Origin: Phymorhynchus buccinoides
Taxonomy: Eukaryota > Mollusca > Gastropoda > Neogastropoda > Raphitomidae
Reading direction: 5' to 3'
Length of the DNA: 64,000 nucleotides
Assembly (NCBI GenBank): GCA_017654935.2
Contig: CM065711.1
Coordinates: forward strand, 34,361,865 to 34,425,864
A model generated the notes under the pieces. The model was not told where the DNA came from. It saw only the letters and a list, made by a program, of their open reading frames with translations, and made no database searches. Shown here piece after piece: positions 22,246 through 34,105 of the stretch (position 1 is its first letter; each line of letters begins with the position of its first letter). The translations under genes were made by a program, and so were the position numbers.

Positions 22246-24850
22246 AACACAACAATAGTATTATAACCTACTTTCTTTATCCTGAAATGACACGATTGAT
22301 TGACAGCTACAAATCATTTAAGATTTATTTTTAACTAATGAAAAATTATGTTATTCACAGAAAATTGAGCGTTTCCTTTCAAGCAGTTCAAATTTAAACG
22401 ACCACTTAAGAATGAAAATTATTTAATTCAGTTTCTTGAATTTTACACCCTCGAGTCCTTCGGTTAAAAAAGCCTGTATCTAATTAGCCCTTCATATCAT
22501 TACCCTGAATAAATAAAATTATAGTTTGTTCCACTCGCCTCCCTCTCTTCTGTCTCTCTTCTCGTCACTCACTAAAGTATTCTTCCTTTCACAGATAGGA
22601 AAGCTCTCGGCTATACACATTTAAAGCAAGTCAGCTGTTCTGATGTAACAGACTTATAAGACGGCTTTTTGGCATCCTCGCTGCAGACCTTAATCAAAAG
22701 ATTTCCACTTCAATCCAGTTCTTAGATATAGCAAAGCAGGATATTCTTCTGTACCCCCAAGCCCTTGCAGGAATCTGATCTTTTTTTAAACCAGTTTAAA
22801 CGGTACTGGGCCTGACTCCGGGGACCGCCTAATGGAACCTGCTTTGCCCGATCTACCATTAAAAACAAATAGGCTGGCATGAATTCCTCCCCCTTCAAAA
22901 AGGCTTTTCTGATTAAACAATATTCCTTATCTTCAAAATTCTCTCAGTAAGAACTATAAAATGTATTTTTTTTGTAATTTTTTTTCTTACCTCCTCCACC
23001 TGTTTTTTACCTATTATTACTCTATCAAATGTGCTTTATATGTGTGTTGTCGGTGACATGGCTTCAGCAATACTCCTCACTCTTCATCCCCTTAATTGCT
23101 CGCTTCATTGGACCACACCCCCCCTGATCCTCCCCCCCCCCCCCCTCAACTGTGAAAATTACTTCAACGCGTTTCTTTCTTTTTGTGTAACCCATTTGCC
23201 TTTTCACTTTTGCATGAGTGCGTTAGTTAACTTAGTTAACTTTGTTATTGAATGTTCTGTCTTTCCTTCTTCCTCTCCGGTTTGCCCCCATGGCTGGTGC
23301 GGAACAAAAGCATTCTTGTAATTTTGCTTATCTCATTGGTTTCCCATCGGCTTTCTAACATAAATATTGCGTTCTTCGTTTCGTTTGTTTTTGTTCTTCA
23401 CTCACTGTCACTGCTTCACTTCACATCCTCACTCACTCAGCTTTCACACACTACCACCACACAAGACACACACACTCACACACCAGCACACACTCACAAA
23501 AGCTGTTTGAAAATTTCAAGACAAATCTACCTGTTTGGATTTGTCTTTGATTTTTCTTTCATCAATTACTCTTCTTAGCTTCTAACTTTAAGATTAATAA
23601 GCTAGCTTATTATTTATATAATATCAACACATCAAAGAATATTCCTACTAGGCGTTCACATGTTTTTTGGTGTGTCATAACACTATTTGTTTTCTGCAGT
23701 TCACTTGTTACACTTTTGACAAAACACAACGTAGCTACAAAACAAAAAAAAGTATTTTAGCGCGACTATAAAGCCCGCGAGTAAAAAAAAAGGGTTCTCT
23801 AAACAAAAAAAAAATGTTCCCAGACCGACCACAAGTACTCCCTGAGCCTTATAATATAGTGACTCCAGCCAAGCGGCTACGAAAGGGACATCAAGTCGCT
23901 GGGACTAGATTTTCTCACAACAACCGGCATTGCAAAAAAGCCTTCCCCTCAAAAATCTTTCTTTTTTTTTTTTTTTTCAATATTGAGTTATGGGATACGT
24001 TTATGTTCGCTATGCTCTCTTAACATCTTGTTCTTTCATGATTTATAACAGGACAATATATTTGTTATGGTCTCTAGCAATACTCCAAAAACGTGCTTTA
24101 ACTAAACAGTGAGTAAGTCAATGCATTTTCTTCAGCTAGGCTAAACTTCCTTAGACTCTTCCCGTGATTTCTCAAAATTGGTCTGACAGTCCACCCCGTG
24201 AAGTGAGAGGCGCATCCTACCCTAACATTTTATATGTTTATAACTCTTGTAAAGAAAAACGTGAGCAAACGTACAAGTAAAGGGGTTCTTATAATCATAT
24301 AATTGTCTGAAGTTTTCAAATGTATATTTTTTCTCAGAATGGTCATTTTGACACTAATGTCCCTTATTGTAGTGCTAAGGTCCTATGTGACTAGAAAAAT
24401 TATAGTAATGAACAAATATAGAGACCTCAAAATCTGATTTTTGTGTTAAATTTTGGGGGTGCGCCTTATAGTCAGGTGCGTCTTGTAGTCCGTAAAATAT
24501 GGTAGTTAGATGTGAACAACGGAAATAATATGAACAGGGGGTTTAGTTTGTTAAAGCCACAGACACCTTTCAGATTTTAAGAATCTATAGGGTTGCAAAA
24601 GAAAATCTGATTTTTCGTACACATTTATCATAAATGCATATGCACTGGTTATTAGTGCTGTAGCCAAAGAGATTAGTTGATTACAGTACCTTGTGTTTTT
24701 CATCCCTTTTTAAATACGTGGTAAGATATTACGTGGTAAGATTTAATGTGGGTGGACAGTCCTGACATGGCCTTTGTTGTCGACGTGGCTATAATTTTAA
24801 TCTTAATCTTAAGACCTTCCAGTTGAATAAAATAATTAGGACAAAAGCAC
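22246..24850. other. Non-coding stretch with low-complexity tracts
   Basis: No supported exon. Holds a C-run at about 23139-23150, CA-rich sequence at 23445-23500, a T-run at 23963-23977 and a family F copy at 24440-24505. Confidence 0.5.
24440..24505. repeat. Dispersed repeat family F, copy
   Basis: Aaattttgggggtgcgcctt then ATAGTCAGGTGCGTCTTGTA and GTCCGTAAAATATGGTA; the same words occur at 31040-31110. Confidence 0.7.
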
Positions 24851-24854
24851 AGCG

Positions 24855-25275
24855 GCAGTGGTTGGATGCCTCGTGCCTCCACACGGGGAGCTTGACGACC
24901 CCGACCCCTCCACGAGTCTACCCCCGTTGGGATACCAGGTGGGTCTTTTGTACAATAGTTTCACTCGGTTGAACCCAAATTCTGGAGGTTCTGTGCATGT
25001 AACTTCCTCTGATGTATCACTTATACTATCTGTTGTCTTTGCTTTTTCCTTTTGCTTACGCGTACTGTCATGTATCTAGGTTGTTGTTTTAAAACTTAAT
25101 TAAAGGCCCATTCTCCTGGCCTTTTTTTCTACAAAAAAATCTTCATAATAATGTTCTCTCCTTTGAGCACCTCTGAAATCGGAATGTGTCGTCTGTACGC
25201 TAGCGGGGGAGACCAGTGAAAAACTGAAAAACGGACACATACGTACCTTAACTCCTTATGGCTGGGAACTGCAGA
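24855..25275 (+). repeat. Dispersed repeat family D, copy 2
   Basis: Matches 17380-17860 in order: acggggagcttga, cccctccacgagtct, gttctgtgcatgtaactt, cattctcctggcc, ggaatg and cggacacatacgtaccttaa. Confidence 0.7.
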
Positions 25276-27260
25276 AAAGAAGGACAAAAACAACATCATT
25301 AAAAAAAATGTTAGGAATCCGCAACGAAGTACAGTTTTTAAACACACTTTCTTTGGTCCGCAAGGGAATTTTGTTAAAGAATGTGATAGCACACGCCGCA
25401 AGGAAAAAGAAACTAAAATGTCAAGAAGCCAAGGGTAAAGGTAAAGATGTGCCCACTCTTACATTTCTCAGCTCTCCCCACACATTCACAACCGCCTTTC
25501 TTACCAAACATTAAGATGTATCTTATCAACCTTCTGAGCTAATTATCTTCTTTTTTTTCTTTTTCTATGTTGGGGGGGAATTGACGACTTTTTTTTTTTT
25601 TTTTAACATTTATTTGTATATAGCGTACTCCATAGAAACACATGAAAATAAGGAGAAGGAGCTTGCCAATTAAGCTTGTTACCATATCAAGTTAACATGT
25701 GGAAAAACAAATTAGGTGAACAAAAACGGATAAAAATACGAACAGAGTGTTGCCTACACAAACAACAAAGCATAAAGTACACTGTCAAACATAGGTAAAG
25801 CCATAACAATAACACACATAGGCTGTCTCACTAGTAAAAACAACCATCAAAGTAATGCGGTAGCTGTGTACTGACAGTGCTCACTCTACAATGTTTGGTG
25901 CAAACAGGTGTTTATGGGTCGCATAATTTATACATAGATGAAATGTTGTGACAGAGACTCGTTCTTTAGGGCCTGGATATAACTAATTGATTGTACAATG
26001 CGGTTTAATCTTCATTGACGGACAGAGATTTATATGGAAACCATTCCAAAACAAACCTATTGTACCTAAAGTTTTTTCTAGCAATATATTCCTTCAATAT
26101 GTAATGATTACGCCTGCATTTCAACCATTCTTAGATATCCTTGGTTAACTCCGGAAAAGCCGCGCTTGTTAAGTTTACATTTGTACAAGAACTGTTGTGG
26201 CATATAGTACTTTATGAAGTTATACATCTTATCAATTATTACAGGTTTTTGTCATGACCAAGGATAATATGTTAGAATAGGTGTCAAAATACAGTATTTG
26301 CACTATATTTTGTGGCAGAAAAGGAAATAATTACTTATGTTGGATAATTAAAATCGGCAGTCATGATAAAGGCTCATTATCTAATAGCTATCGGCCCGCC
26401 CCCCTACCACATCCCCCCGCCCCAAGTGCAGTCATAAACACACACATGCCACGGATCATTTGTCACAGTTCTGGTTCATTTGTTTTTTTCCGTCTTGCCT
26501 TTATCTTCTACTATCCATTGAATGCATATTTTTTATTGTGTAAATTGATGAAAATTAGTTGTTAAATATAGGCAAACGATAGAGGAGCTTGAAGTGCTCA
26601 ATCTGCAGTAAGAAAGGCAAGACTGAAGAAAATGGAAAGAACCGAGAAATGGAGGAGGGGGGGGCACATCTCTACCATTACCGAAACCAGTCCAATCACA
26701 ACTAGATTAGGGGGAAAAAAAGATGCATGAAATTTCCATAACTGTTGGGAGTTTGGGTGACTGGAATGATCAGATGATTTAACCCCTTCAGGGCTTCGCT
26801 GCCTTAGGTAAACTTCATTACTGGACTTGGGCCTGCTCTAGTCACAAAAAATATTAACTAAATGAGAAGGAGCGCAACGTAAAAGCTCACACTGTCTAGT
26901 GTATTCAGTTTTAGACAACATTAACGTAGTGTTGATCACAATGAATCCGAGTTTAATTTTTGCTATTTGAAATCGCAGTTGACTGAGAGAAAGGCATTAA
27001 AATCAGAATCATTATCGTCCTCATTATTACTAAAAATCACTGTTAATTAATGAAAAGCCATATTGGAGTATTTCCTGAGGCTTGTCCCTAGAGCTGATTT
27101 TGTTTTTAGCATTTTTAAGATCATTAAAACATTGAAATAACAAGGGCTCGATAGTACGTGAAACGTGAAACTCTAAAGAACGAAAAGCTGGAGCAGTGAT
27201 AAAGAGACGTAACTCGAAAAACGTGGTTTGGATTGAAAAAAACCATGGATTCAGACAAGT
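25276..27260. other. Non-coding stretch, no feature recognised
   Basis: AT-rich; a T-run at about 25590-25604. No exon, RNA gene or array seen. Confidence 0.5.
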
Positions 27261-27264
27261 TTTA

Positions 27265-27895
27265 GACTCAGAAATCGGTGTTCCGAGAATACTCAGAAAA
27301 TTAGGCCCTGATTGGCGTTCTCTTGTTCCGGAGTATACTCAGAGATTAGGTAGCCCTGACTGGCGTTCTCTCTGTTCCCGAGTAGTACACTCTCGGGAAT
27401 TAAGGCGCCACTTACTGGCGTTCTCTCTAGTTCCTAGTAGTACTCGTATAATTTAGGGCCTCGCTGACATGTCGTTCTTCTTGCTTATTCGAGAACTCAG
27501 AATTAGGGCCGCTGACAGTGGCGTTTCTCTCTGTTCCGATATGTTACGTTCAGAATTAGGCCCTGGACTGGCGTTGTCTACCTGTTCCGAGAATAGTCGA
27601 AATTAGGCCCTGACTGGCGTTCTCCTGTTCCAGAGAGTAGCTTACTAACACTCGGTAATTAGGCCCTGAACTGGCGTTCCTCCAGTTCCGAGAGTACTTC
27701 TAGAATTAGGCCCTGACGTGGCAGTTCTCCTGTTCCGGATCCGAGAGTTACTTCGGGAAATTAGGCCCTGAATGGCGTTCTCCTGTTCCGAGAATACTCG
27801 GAATTAGGCCCTGACTGGCGTTCTTCCTGTTCCGAGAATACTCGGAATTAGGCCCTGTCTGGCATTCTCATGTTCCGAGTATATTCGGAATGCGA
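27265..27895. repeat. Tandem array, ~43-bp unit (GAATTAGGCCCTGACTGGCG)
   Basis: About fourteen copies of AATTAGGCCCTGACTGGCGT-TCTC-(C)TGTTCCGAGAATACTCGG. Each unit carries a short hairpin, TTCCGAG-AATA-CTCGGAA. The copies at the right end are cleanest; those on the left carry indels. Confidence 0.9.
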
Positions 27896-28072
27896 ATTCG
27901 TCCGGAATGAGTTAAAGTAAACACAACACCTTGGGTTGCTTTACATCATTCAGACTCTGTACACAGAACTCATCAAGATAGTTTGTGACATCACTCTCAC
28001 CCTGTTCCCCCGCCCACCCCCCCCCACAAAAAAAAGGGGTAGGAGACGCCTATCTGGGGGAGAGCAACCCAG

Positions 28073-28572
28073 NNNNNNNNNNNNNNNNNNNNNNNNNNNN
28101 NNNNNNNNNNNNNNNNNNNNNNNNNNNNNNNNNNNNNNNNNNNNNNNNNNNNNNNNNNNNNNNNNNNNNNNNNNNNNNNNNNNNNNNNNNNNNNNNNNNN
28201 NNNNNNNNNNNNNNNNNNNNNNNNNNNNNNNNNNNNNNNNNNNNNNNNNNNNNNNNNNNNNNNNNNNNNNNNNNNNNNNNNNNNNNNNNNNNNNNNNNNN
28301 NNNNNNNNNNNNNNNNNNNNNNNNNNNNNNNNNNNNNNNNNNNNNNNNNNNNNNNNNNNNNNNNNNNNNNNNNNNNNNNNNNNNNNNNNNNNNNNNNNNN
28401 NNNNNNNNNNNNNNNNNNNNNNNNNNNNNNNNNNNNNNNNNNNNNNNNNNNNNNNNNNNNNNNNNNNNNNNNNNNNNNNNNNNNNNNNNNNNNNNNNNNN
28501 NNNNNNNNNNNNNNNNNNNNNNNNNNNNNNNNNNNNNNNNNNNNNNNNNNNNNNNNNNNNNNNNNNNNNNNN
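28073..28572. other. Assembly gap, exactly 500 N
   Basis: Placeholder gap. Its right edge opens directly in a tandem array (CAGCACTT unit), so the gap probably hides further copies. Confidence 0.98.
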
Positions 28573-29040
28573 CAGCACTTCCTAAGTCTTCCCTAGTGAT
28601 CCCTCGTAGACGCCTGGCGAGTCCACGCTGTAGCGTGCCCTCAGCGTGAAGATGCATGTCTCAAACCCACCTAATTGCGTTAGGCTACAGCACTTACTAG
28701 CTTCCCTAGTGTAACCCTCTTATGACCCTGTCTAAGTCCACGGCTGTAGCGTGCCCTTCAACGGATGAATGCAGGGCTCAAAGGCCACTAACACCGTTAA
28801 GCTCAGCACTTACTACAATACTACTTCCGCCGTTGACCCTCGTATGATACGGGGTCCTGCTGGCGAAGCCCACCGTTGGCGCGCTCCTTATCGCGTGGTG
28901 ATGTAGGCCTTCAAGCCAACTAATACCTTACGCTACAGCACTTCTAGCGTCACCGGTGACCCTCGTATGATGACAGGGGCCTGCTGGCGAAGCCCACCTG
29001 TTGCCCACATTATCGTGATGATGTAAGGGCTCCGTACACC
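28573..29040. repeat. Tandem array, ~115-130-bp unit (CAGCACTT...)
   Basis: Four units begin CAGCACTT at about 28573, 28688, 28805 and 28937. They share gaccctcgtatga, gcgaagcccac and gatgtag/gatgcatg blocks. The array starts at the gap edge and runs up to the putative exon at 29057. Confidence 0.8.
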
Positions 29041-29056
29041 TGGTCGTTGCCCACAG

Positions 29057-29211
29057 GGGAGGGGTACTCCGAGATCTGCCAGTTGTCTAACGGCAACCGT
29101 CTCCACCTTGTCTCGTGTCCTTCTCTGGTGATCGCAGATTACCGGAACCCTGCCCATTCTGCTGATCTGTGGCAACGGGCTGGAGGGAGGGAGGGAGGGG
29201 AATTGAGGGAG
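29057..29211 (+). CDS. Putative exon, gene not recognised
   Basis: Bounded by a fair acceptor (TTGCCCACAG) and a consensus donor (GAG|GTGAGT), with one open frame across 155 bp encoding EGYSEICQLSNGNRLHLVSC, then PSLVIADYRNPAHSADLWQR and a Gly/Glu-rich end. It is richer in G+C than its neighbours and reads as ordinary protein rather than repeat. The GGGAGG-rich 3' part may be low-complexity. I do not recognise the family; it matches neither MGAT4 nor neuroglian. It could belong to a + strand gene between these two or be a chance open segment. Confidence 0.33.
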
Positions 29212-29278
29212 GTGAGTGGGGAGGGGAAAAGCGGGAGAAAGAGAGAAGAGAGAGGGAAAGAAAAGAGAGAGATAAAAT
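29170..29278. repeat. GGGA/GA-rich low-complexity tract
   Basis: Purine-rich GGGA, GAAAGAGA units following the putative exon end. Confidence 0.8.
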
Positions 29279-29289
29279 AATACAATGTA

Positions 29290-29850
29290 CAGTTCAAAAT
29301 ACAGGTTAAAGGTTCTCGTGTTTAAGAAAAATAATAATTATGGGGGTTGGGTATTTTTTGTAACCAGGATTTGGATTTGATAAAATGCAACCACCGTGCT
29401 ATTCCTGGGAAAAGTAGAACATCGCACAGCTCTCTCTGATTTCGATGTTGGCCCCCAACTTCAGATTACAATCAACACCAACAAAGCCCTTTAGATACGG
29501 TCAGAAACCTAAATCCTCACACTACCCCTAAAACTGTCCACGACACAGACACGACATGCCACACCCACAGACATCACCACAACAACGGACTCTCTCTCTC
29601 TCTCTCTCTTTGTTCATGTGAGCACAAAAGGGGGTGTGAGGTGATTTTGATGTGGTTCACAAAAATCAAGTATAATTTAATGCAACAAAAAAGCGTTGTT
29701 TTTTTTTAAATGTGCCATACCTTTTCATTTTTATTACATAGCAAATAAGCGTTAAATCATACCAAACCCTTTACATCTTATTTAGTCGGTTTTCTAAAAA
29801 TTCTTTTGTTATTGCGCAGCCAACGAACGAAGAGAACAAGCTGGGTAATG
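29290..29850. other. Non-coding stretch with (CT)n
   Basis: Nothing gene-like; a (CT)10-type run lies at 29589-29608. Confidence 0.5.
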
Positions 29851-29859
29851 TTTTCAGTG

Positions 29860-30490
29860 CATTCTGAGTCCGACTACGGACTATGTGACTAACACGATAA
29901 CATTTAACAGAGGGACCTTGGAGAGGTACGCTCAAATTTTGCTTCGGATAGTACTAAGAATCTCTAGGCCAGTAGAAATAGGTCAATAGGCAGGTCGCTG
30001 GAGCCAAAATGCTGCCGAACACCTGGCATGAATAACGAATTGACCTAGGACCTCAGCAAATTTTGCTGAGTAGTTTAAGATACTCTAGCCTATGTTCACA
30101 AAAGTTGAAGGGCATGTCTAGGTTCAAGATGCAATTGCAATGTGTACCTAGAAAATGCTGCCGAGCAACCTGGAGCAATAACGGTGAATGGAGTGAGGCC
30201 GTGTGTTGTAGTCTGTGAATACTTCCTGTTGCATGTGAATAGGTACTAAGACTATCTTGCGCAAAAAATTCAAGACGATGAAAGGTCATAGGTAAAAGGT
30301 TCAAGGTCACTCGTATCCAAAATTCTGCCGATCACCGGGCACTGATAACGTGTATAGTAGATGTCCCGGGAATCGTAGGCACTTAAATTCTGGGCTCGGT
30401 TGCGAATAGGTACTAGGCTATCTAGACCAGTTCGAAATCAAAGTCATAGGTCAAAGTGAGGTCACCAGCGCCGAAAATGCTGCTGCGCGT
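29860..30490. repeat. Tandem array, ~145-bp unit
   Basis: About four units sharing gaataggtactaagacta-type, aaggtcataggtcaaggt-type and aaaatgctgccgagcacctgg-type blocks. The units are considerably diverged. Confidence 0.7.
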
Positions 30491-30734
30491 CTGTGGTCTA
30501 AGCGCTCACGCTCTAGTACATGTACCATTTTGACTTTGTGCACCTTACTGGTTTGCCACGCGCTGTGCAGATAATCGCCCTGTCTTTCTTGCGCCCATGT
30601 ATTTCCTGAGTTTTCAGGGTGGGAGGCAGGCACGCATCCTTGTGCGACGACGTGGTTGTGTGGAGAGCTGGGTCACGCTGCCGCTCTTCTTTTGTTAGGC
30701 CATCATTCTTGCTTGACCTCGTGTGAGTTTCACC

Positions 30735-31050
30735 CAAGGGGGAAAGGGGATCACTGCTTTGTTGTTTGTGAGATAGAGTCCACCTGAACGGAACATAAAG
30801 AGGGGCTCTTGTGAGAGAGAGTTGAAACAGGCAGAGAGACAGAGTGTACAGAAAGACGATCTGGTTCTAGGTGTATTGACGCGCAAAGCTCCCCGGGGGA
30901 AAGGTGGGATCAAGGCTTTGTTGTGTATAGTCCACACCTGGACCACGGGTGGGATGGAGAGGGGCTCTTGTTGAGGAAGTTGAAACCGGCGAAGAGACAG
31001 ACAGAACAGACAGATTCTTGTTGTAGAAAATATACCAGAATCTGATTTTG
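30735..31050. repeat. Tandem duplication, two ~165-bp units
   Basis: Gggggaaaggggatcactgc / gggggaaaggtgggatcaag, gctttgttgt, gtccacctg / gtccacacctgg, gaggggctcttgt and gttgaaac occur in the same order in both units. Confidence 0.75.
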
Positions 31051-31110
31051 GTGGAAAATTTTGGGGTGCGCCTTATAATCAGGCACCTTAGTTCCGAACA
31101 TATGGTTATT
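31040..31110. repeat. Dispersed repeat family F, copy
   Basis: Aaaattttggggtgcgcctt then ATAATCAGGCACCTTAGTTC, the same order as 24440-24505. Confidence 0.65.
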
Positions 31111-31299
31111 TTTTATCTACGAAACATGTCAAAGAGCTTGTAAATTAAACTAAGGAGGCAGATCATTATATAAATTAATACTGAAAAAATGAATACCGTC
31201 TAAGAGAGACAGACGATGCTCTACCTCTTTGGGTGGACCGACGGTCCATGGTCTGTTTGAACTTGTAGGTGTTCTGACTAGGTAATGATGAAGTACTGT

Positions 31300-31740
31300 C
31301 ACTGTAGAGGAGAGAGGGGGAGAGAAGATAGAGATATGGATGGAGAGATAGAGGACGAGAGATAGAGAGAGTAGAGAGAGAGAGGGAGAGAGCGGGAGGA
31401 GAGAGAAGAGAGAGAAGAGAGAGAGATAGAGAGAGAGAGATATAGAGAGAAAGAGAGAAGACAAGATCTGATAATTCGAGTTGAGATACTTGCTGTGGTT
31501 TAGATGGGACAGTAGAGGAGAGACGAGAGATAGAGACACAGAAGAGAGAGATAGGAGGATGAGGGAGCCGATAGAGAGATATACAGAGAGTAGAGACCGA
31601 GATAAGAGATAGAGAGAGAGAGAGAGACGAGACAGACAGAGAGAGAGACAGAAAGAGAGCAGAGAGAGGAGGCAGACAGAGCATAGGAGAGAGAGAGAGC
31701 TCAACAGAGAAACAGGACAGAACGCGCAGAGACGAGAAGG
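31300..31740. repeat. GA-rich low-complexity tract
   Basis: (GA)n, GAGAGATAGA and GACAGA units over more than 400 bp. The long Leu/Ser-rich minus-strand open reading is a product of CT repeats. Confidence 0.9.
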
Positions 31741-31999
31741 CTCTACCGTCTGACAACGGTTGCCCATGTTCTGGTTGAGGTGTGTTTTACTGTATAAATG
31801 AAGTACTGACTGGGGCTTGTTTATCATGCCAGGCATCCCTCATGGGGGCGTTGGCATCGCACTCTCGATTTATCACTTTGCTGGTCAGCATCCGTCCGAT
31901 CTGTGGAATAAAAACCGAACAAAACACAACAGGCACTAACTATGAATATCAACGCATCGGACATGTACGAGTCAGTGTAGTCCCAAGTTCTTGGACAAG

Positions 32000-32245
32000 G
32001 GTAACCAATAGTGTCTCGTAGGGGCTTAGTAGTGGTGTCCTGAACAGCCTCTGAACTCCACCGAAGAGTAACTCAATACATCCTCGTTTAGTTGCCTCTC
32101 CTGACGGCCTAACATGGATTCCGCTCCGTCTGGACTGCTGTCTCGGATTCTTCGACCTAACCGTGTGGGGGTGGCCTGCGACTGGATTCTGATGGTGGCG
32201 TGGTAGCAATGGTTCCACTGTAAGCCCAAAGATGGGACGCCAATA
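32000..32245 (-). repeat. Dispersed repeat family G, copy 1 (-), with coding relic
   Basis: On the minus strand ACAGTGGAACCATTGCTACC, GACAGCAGTCCAGACGGAGC, ATGTTAGGCCGTCAGGAG and CAGGACACCACTACTAAGCC match, in order, the + strand at 39770-40040. Both copies end an open reading at the same TAC-TAA, which suggests the 3' end of a transposon ORF. Element class unknown. Confidence 0.6.
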
Positions 32246-32267
32246 AAAAAATAAAAAAAGGGTACCA

Positions 32268-32500
32268 ATATTGGTATTGATATTCGTATTTGTATTGACC
32301 ACCTTTGGCGGTAAGCATCGTTTGTGGCGGAAGCCTTCAGCTCTGTCAGCCCATTGGTACGATGCAGGTGTAGGACCTGACGATGGGTACCGATATCGGT
32401 ATTGTATTAGTACTTGTGTTGTTTTACCCACCTTTGACGTAAGCTGGCTTAAGCCTCAGCTCCTGTCCAGCCCATTGGTTAGCGATGGCAGTGTTAGGTA
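32268..32500. repeat. Tandem duplication, two ~120-bp units
   Basis: Units start taccaatattggtattgata and taccgatatcggtattgtat. Both contain gaccacctttggcggtaagc / cccacctttgacgtaagctg and cagcccattggta. Confidence 0.7.
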
Positions 32501-33084
32501 CTCTGAGTCCCTAGTCTGGGACTGCGTTGGTTGCGCTTGCGGGATGATGGTTGTGAGCCCTTTGTAGTTTCCTCCTGGGTTGTTTGGTTCGAAGGTCGAT
32601 ATGTCGCATTTTTATTGATGGGCGGCTGCAGTCCACTGTCAGATATTCTCCTTCGGTTGTTCCCTTACAGAACACTTGATTCTGAAGCATTGCCCACCTG
32701 AAAAACGGCCCACAGTCTGTGTAATTCTCATCAATCACCATCTTTTATGTAGTGTGCCTTCCCACATAAGACTGTGTGTACGTTGTACGTGCGATGTAGA
32801 GATAGTGAGCTAACTAAAAGCTACTTCTTGCTGTTAACGCATAGTTATTGAGCATGTGCCAGAATAGGATACTTTGTGTCAGTATAAGATATGTTATACT
32901 ATCGGCAGCTCTTTAGATATTCGTGAGTCCGTTTCCGTTACTCATAGATAACAAATACATTTTTGAAAAATATCTTTTGGGCAGATTTTTTTTTTTTTTG
33001 CCTTATTGTTTCCCCTGTGATTTTGAAAAACAATCGGCGGATTTTCTCTGGTCGATAGTGGCAAATTCTTTACATGCCTGTATA

Positions 33085-33130
33085 CTACTACTACTACCGA
33101 TAATAATAATGTTAGCAATGGTATTAATAA
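33085..33130. repeat. TAC/TAA trinucleotide tract
   Basis: (ACT)n passing into (AAT)n. Related TAC tracts border both copies of the neuroglian Ig6 segment, also at about 33230-33250 and 33541-33585. Confidence 0.8.
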
Positions 33131-33137
33131 TACTCAC

Positions 33138-33230
33138 CTCTTCAGGGTCGGTTGTTCCAGAGCAGGTGAACTTGGCGTCCGTGCCGGCGTTGACCTCCAG
33201 ATACATGGGCGCCTGCTCGATCTGCGTCTT
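33138..33230 (-). pseudogene. Partial duplicate of neuroglian Ig6 exon 3' half with donor
   Basis: On the minus strand this repeats the last ~93 bases of the exon at 33603-33788 (KTQIEQAPMYLEVNAG to DPEE, one substitution D to Y) and its GTGAGT donor. The identity breaks sharply at AAGACGC, where (GTA)n microsatellite replaces the first half of the exon. No acceptor is visible. It lies downstream in the same intron. The near-identity suggests a recent event. Confidence 0.85.
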
Positions 33231-33602
33231 ACTACAACTACTACTACATGGGTGCAACCACACAAAATGCAAAAACCTGAAAGGCCGGGGTCCAGGGGCA
33301 ATGCCCCCCCCCCCCTATTGCAGCTGAAGCAAAAAATTGATTTATTAAGGTATTTTAGTTTGCTTTTTCCACAATTTAATATACAAATGCTTATTTTAAA
33401 GTGTTTGAACAAATAAAAAAAAATAACAAGAAACTAGACAAAGATCTTGCTTGACAATTTTAAAAAAAGAACTCTTCCTTTTCTAGTAACAAAGTTCGAA
33501 ACAGGAAATCTTTGTATACCAGGAAAAGTTGCAACCCATGGAACTACTATTTGTACTACGTACTACTACTGCTGCTACTTCTACTAAACCATGACAACTC
33601 AC

Positions 33603-33788
33603 CTCTTCAGGGTCGGTTGTTCCAGAGCAGGTGAACTTGGCGTCGGTGCCGGCGTTGACCTCTAGATCCATGGGCGCCTGCTCGATCTGCGTCTTGCGGC
33701 GAACCAGCAGCAGTCCGCTGGCGCTGGTCTTGTTGAAGGTGTTCTCCGCCTCACAGCGGTACAGCCCCGCGTCAGACAGCACCACTTG
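33603..33788 (-). CDS. Nrg: Neuroglian/L1CAM exon: end of Ig5 and start of Ig6
   Basis: The exon encodes QVVLSDAGLYRCEAENTFNK then TSASGLLLVRRKTQIEQAPM and DLEVNAGTDAKFTCSGTTDP-EE (62 codons, 186 bp). D-A-G-x-Y-x-C is the Ig F-strand motif of Ig5, and the second part is the A-B strands of Ig6 with its first Cys. The order agrees with Drosophila neuroglian Ig5-Ig6. The acceptor is GGTTGCAG at 33789-33796 and the donor GAAGAG|GTGAGT. The frame joins exactly to the exon at 35403 (phase 0). The protein family is a neuronal and junctional adhesion molecule with six Ig and five FnIII domains and an ankyrin-binding tail. The rest of Ig6 and the FnIII exons are expected at lower coordinates but were not found. 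Confidence 0.9.
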
Positions 33789-33834
33789 CTGCAACCAGCC
33801 CCAGTTGAAAAACAAAGAACACAGTCAAAGATAT

Positions 33835-34105
33835 TCTAAAAGGGTAAGATGGACTACTAATTAAGAGCTCGCCGAACCGGGCTGATAGAGTTATCTTTAG
33901 TGGGAACAGTACACTATTCACAGTGCAGGCTATACAAAAACTCAGACTGGAACTTGAACGGAGAATTCAAATGGCCTATCGACGTGCAAAAAAATGTGTC
34001 ACGTTTAAAAGGGACAAAACCAGTGTTTCTGTCCTCACTACTCATAATATAGGGAAAAGAGACCGGATGCTTAACTTCCCCTATACAGTCTTTGACTGCA
34101 GTTCC
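33835..34105 (+). repeat. Dispersed repeat family C, copy 4 (+)
   Basis: Ordered match to 2263-2545 (ccgggctgatagagtta, gagaattcaaatggcctatc, ttaaaagggacaaaacca, gtttctgtcctcactactca, gagaccggatgctt). Lies in the intron after the Ig5/6 exon. Confidence 0.75.

Noticed and set aside
31150..31836. 228-codon Leu/Ser-rich minus-strand ORF
   Set aside because: Entirely CT/GA low-complexity DNA; two overlapping frames are equally open.
32511..32741. Missing second half of neuroglian Ig6 on the minus strand
   Set aside because: It has an acceptor-like TTTTTCAG, but the translated sequence lacks the Ig F-strand D-x-G-x-Y-x-C pattern and contains no recognisable match.
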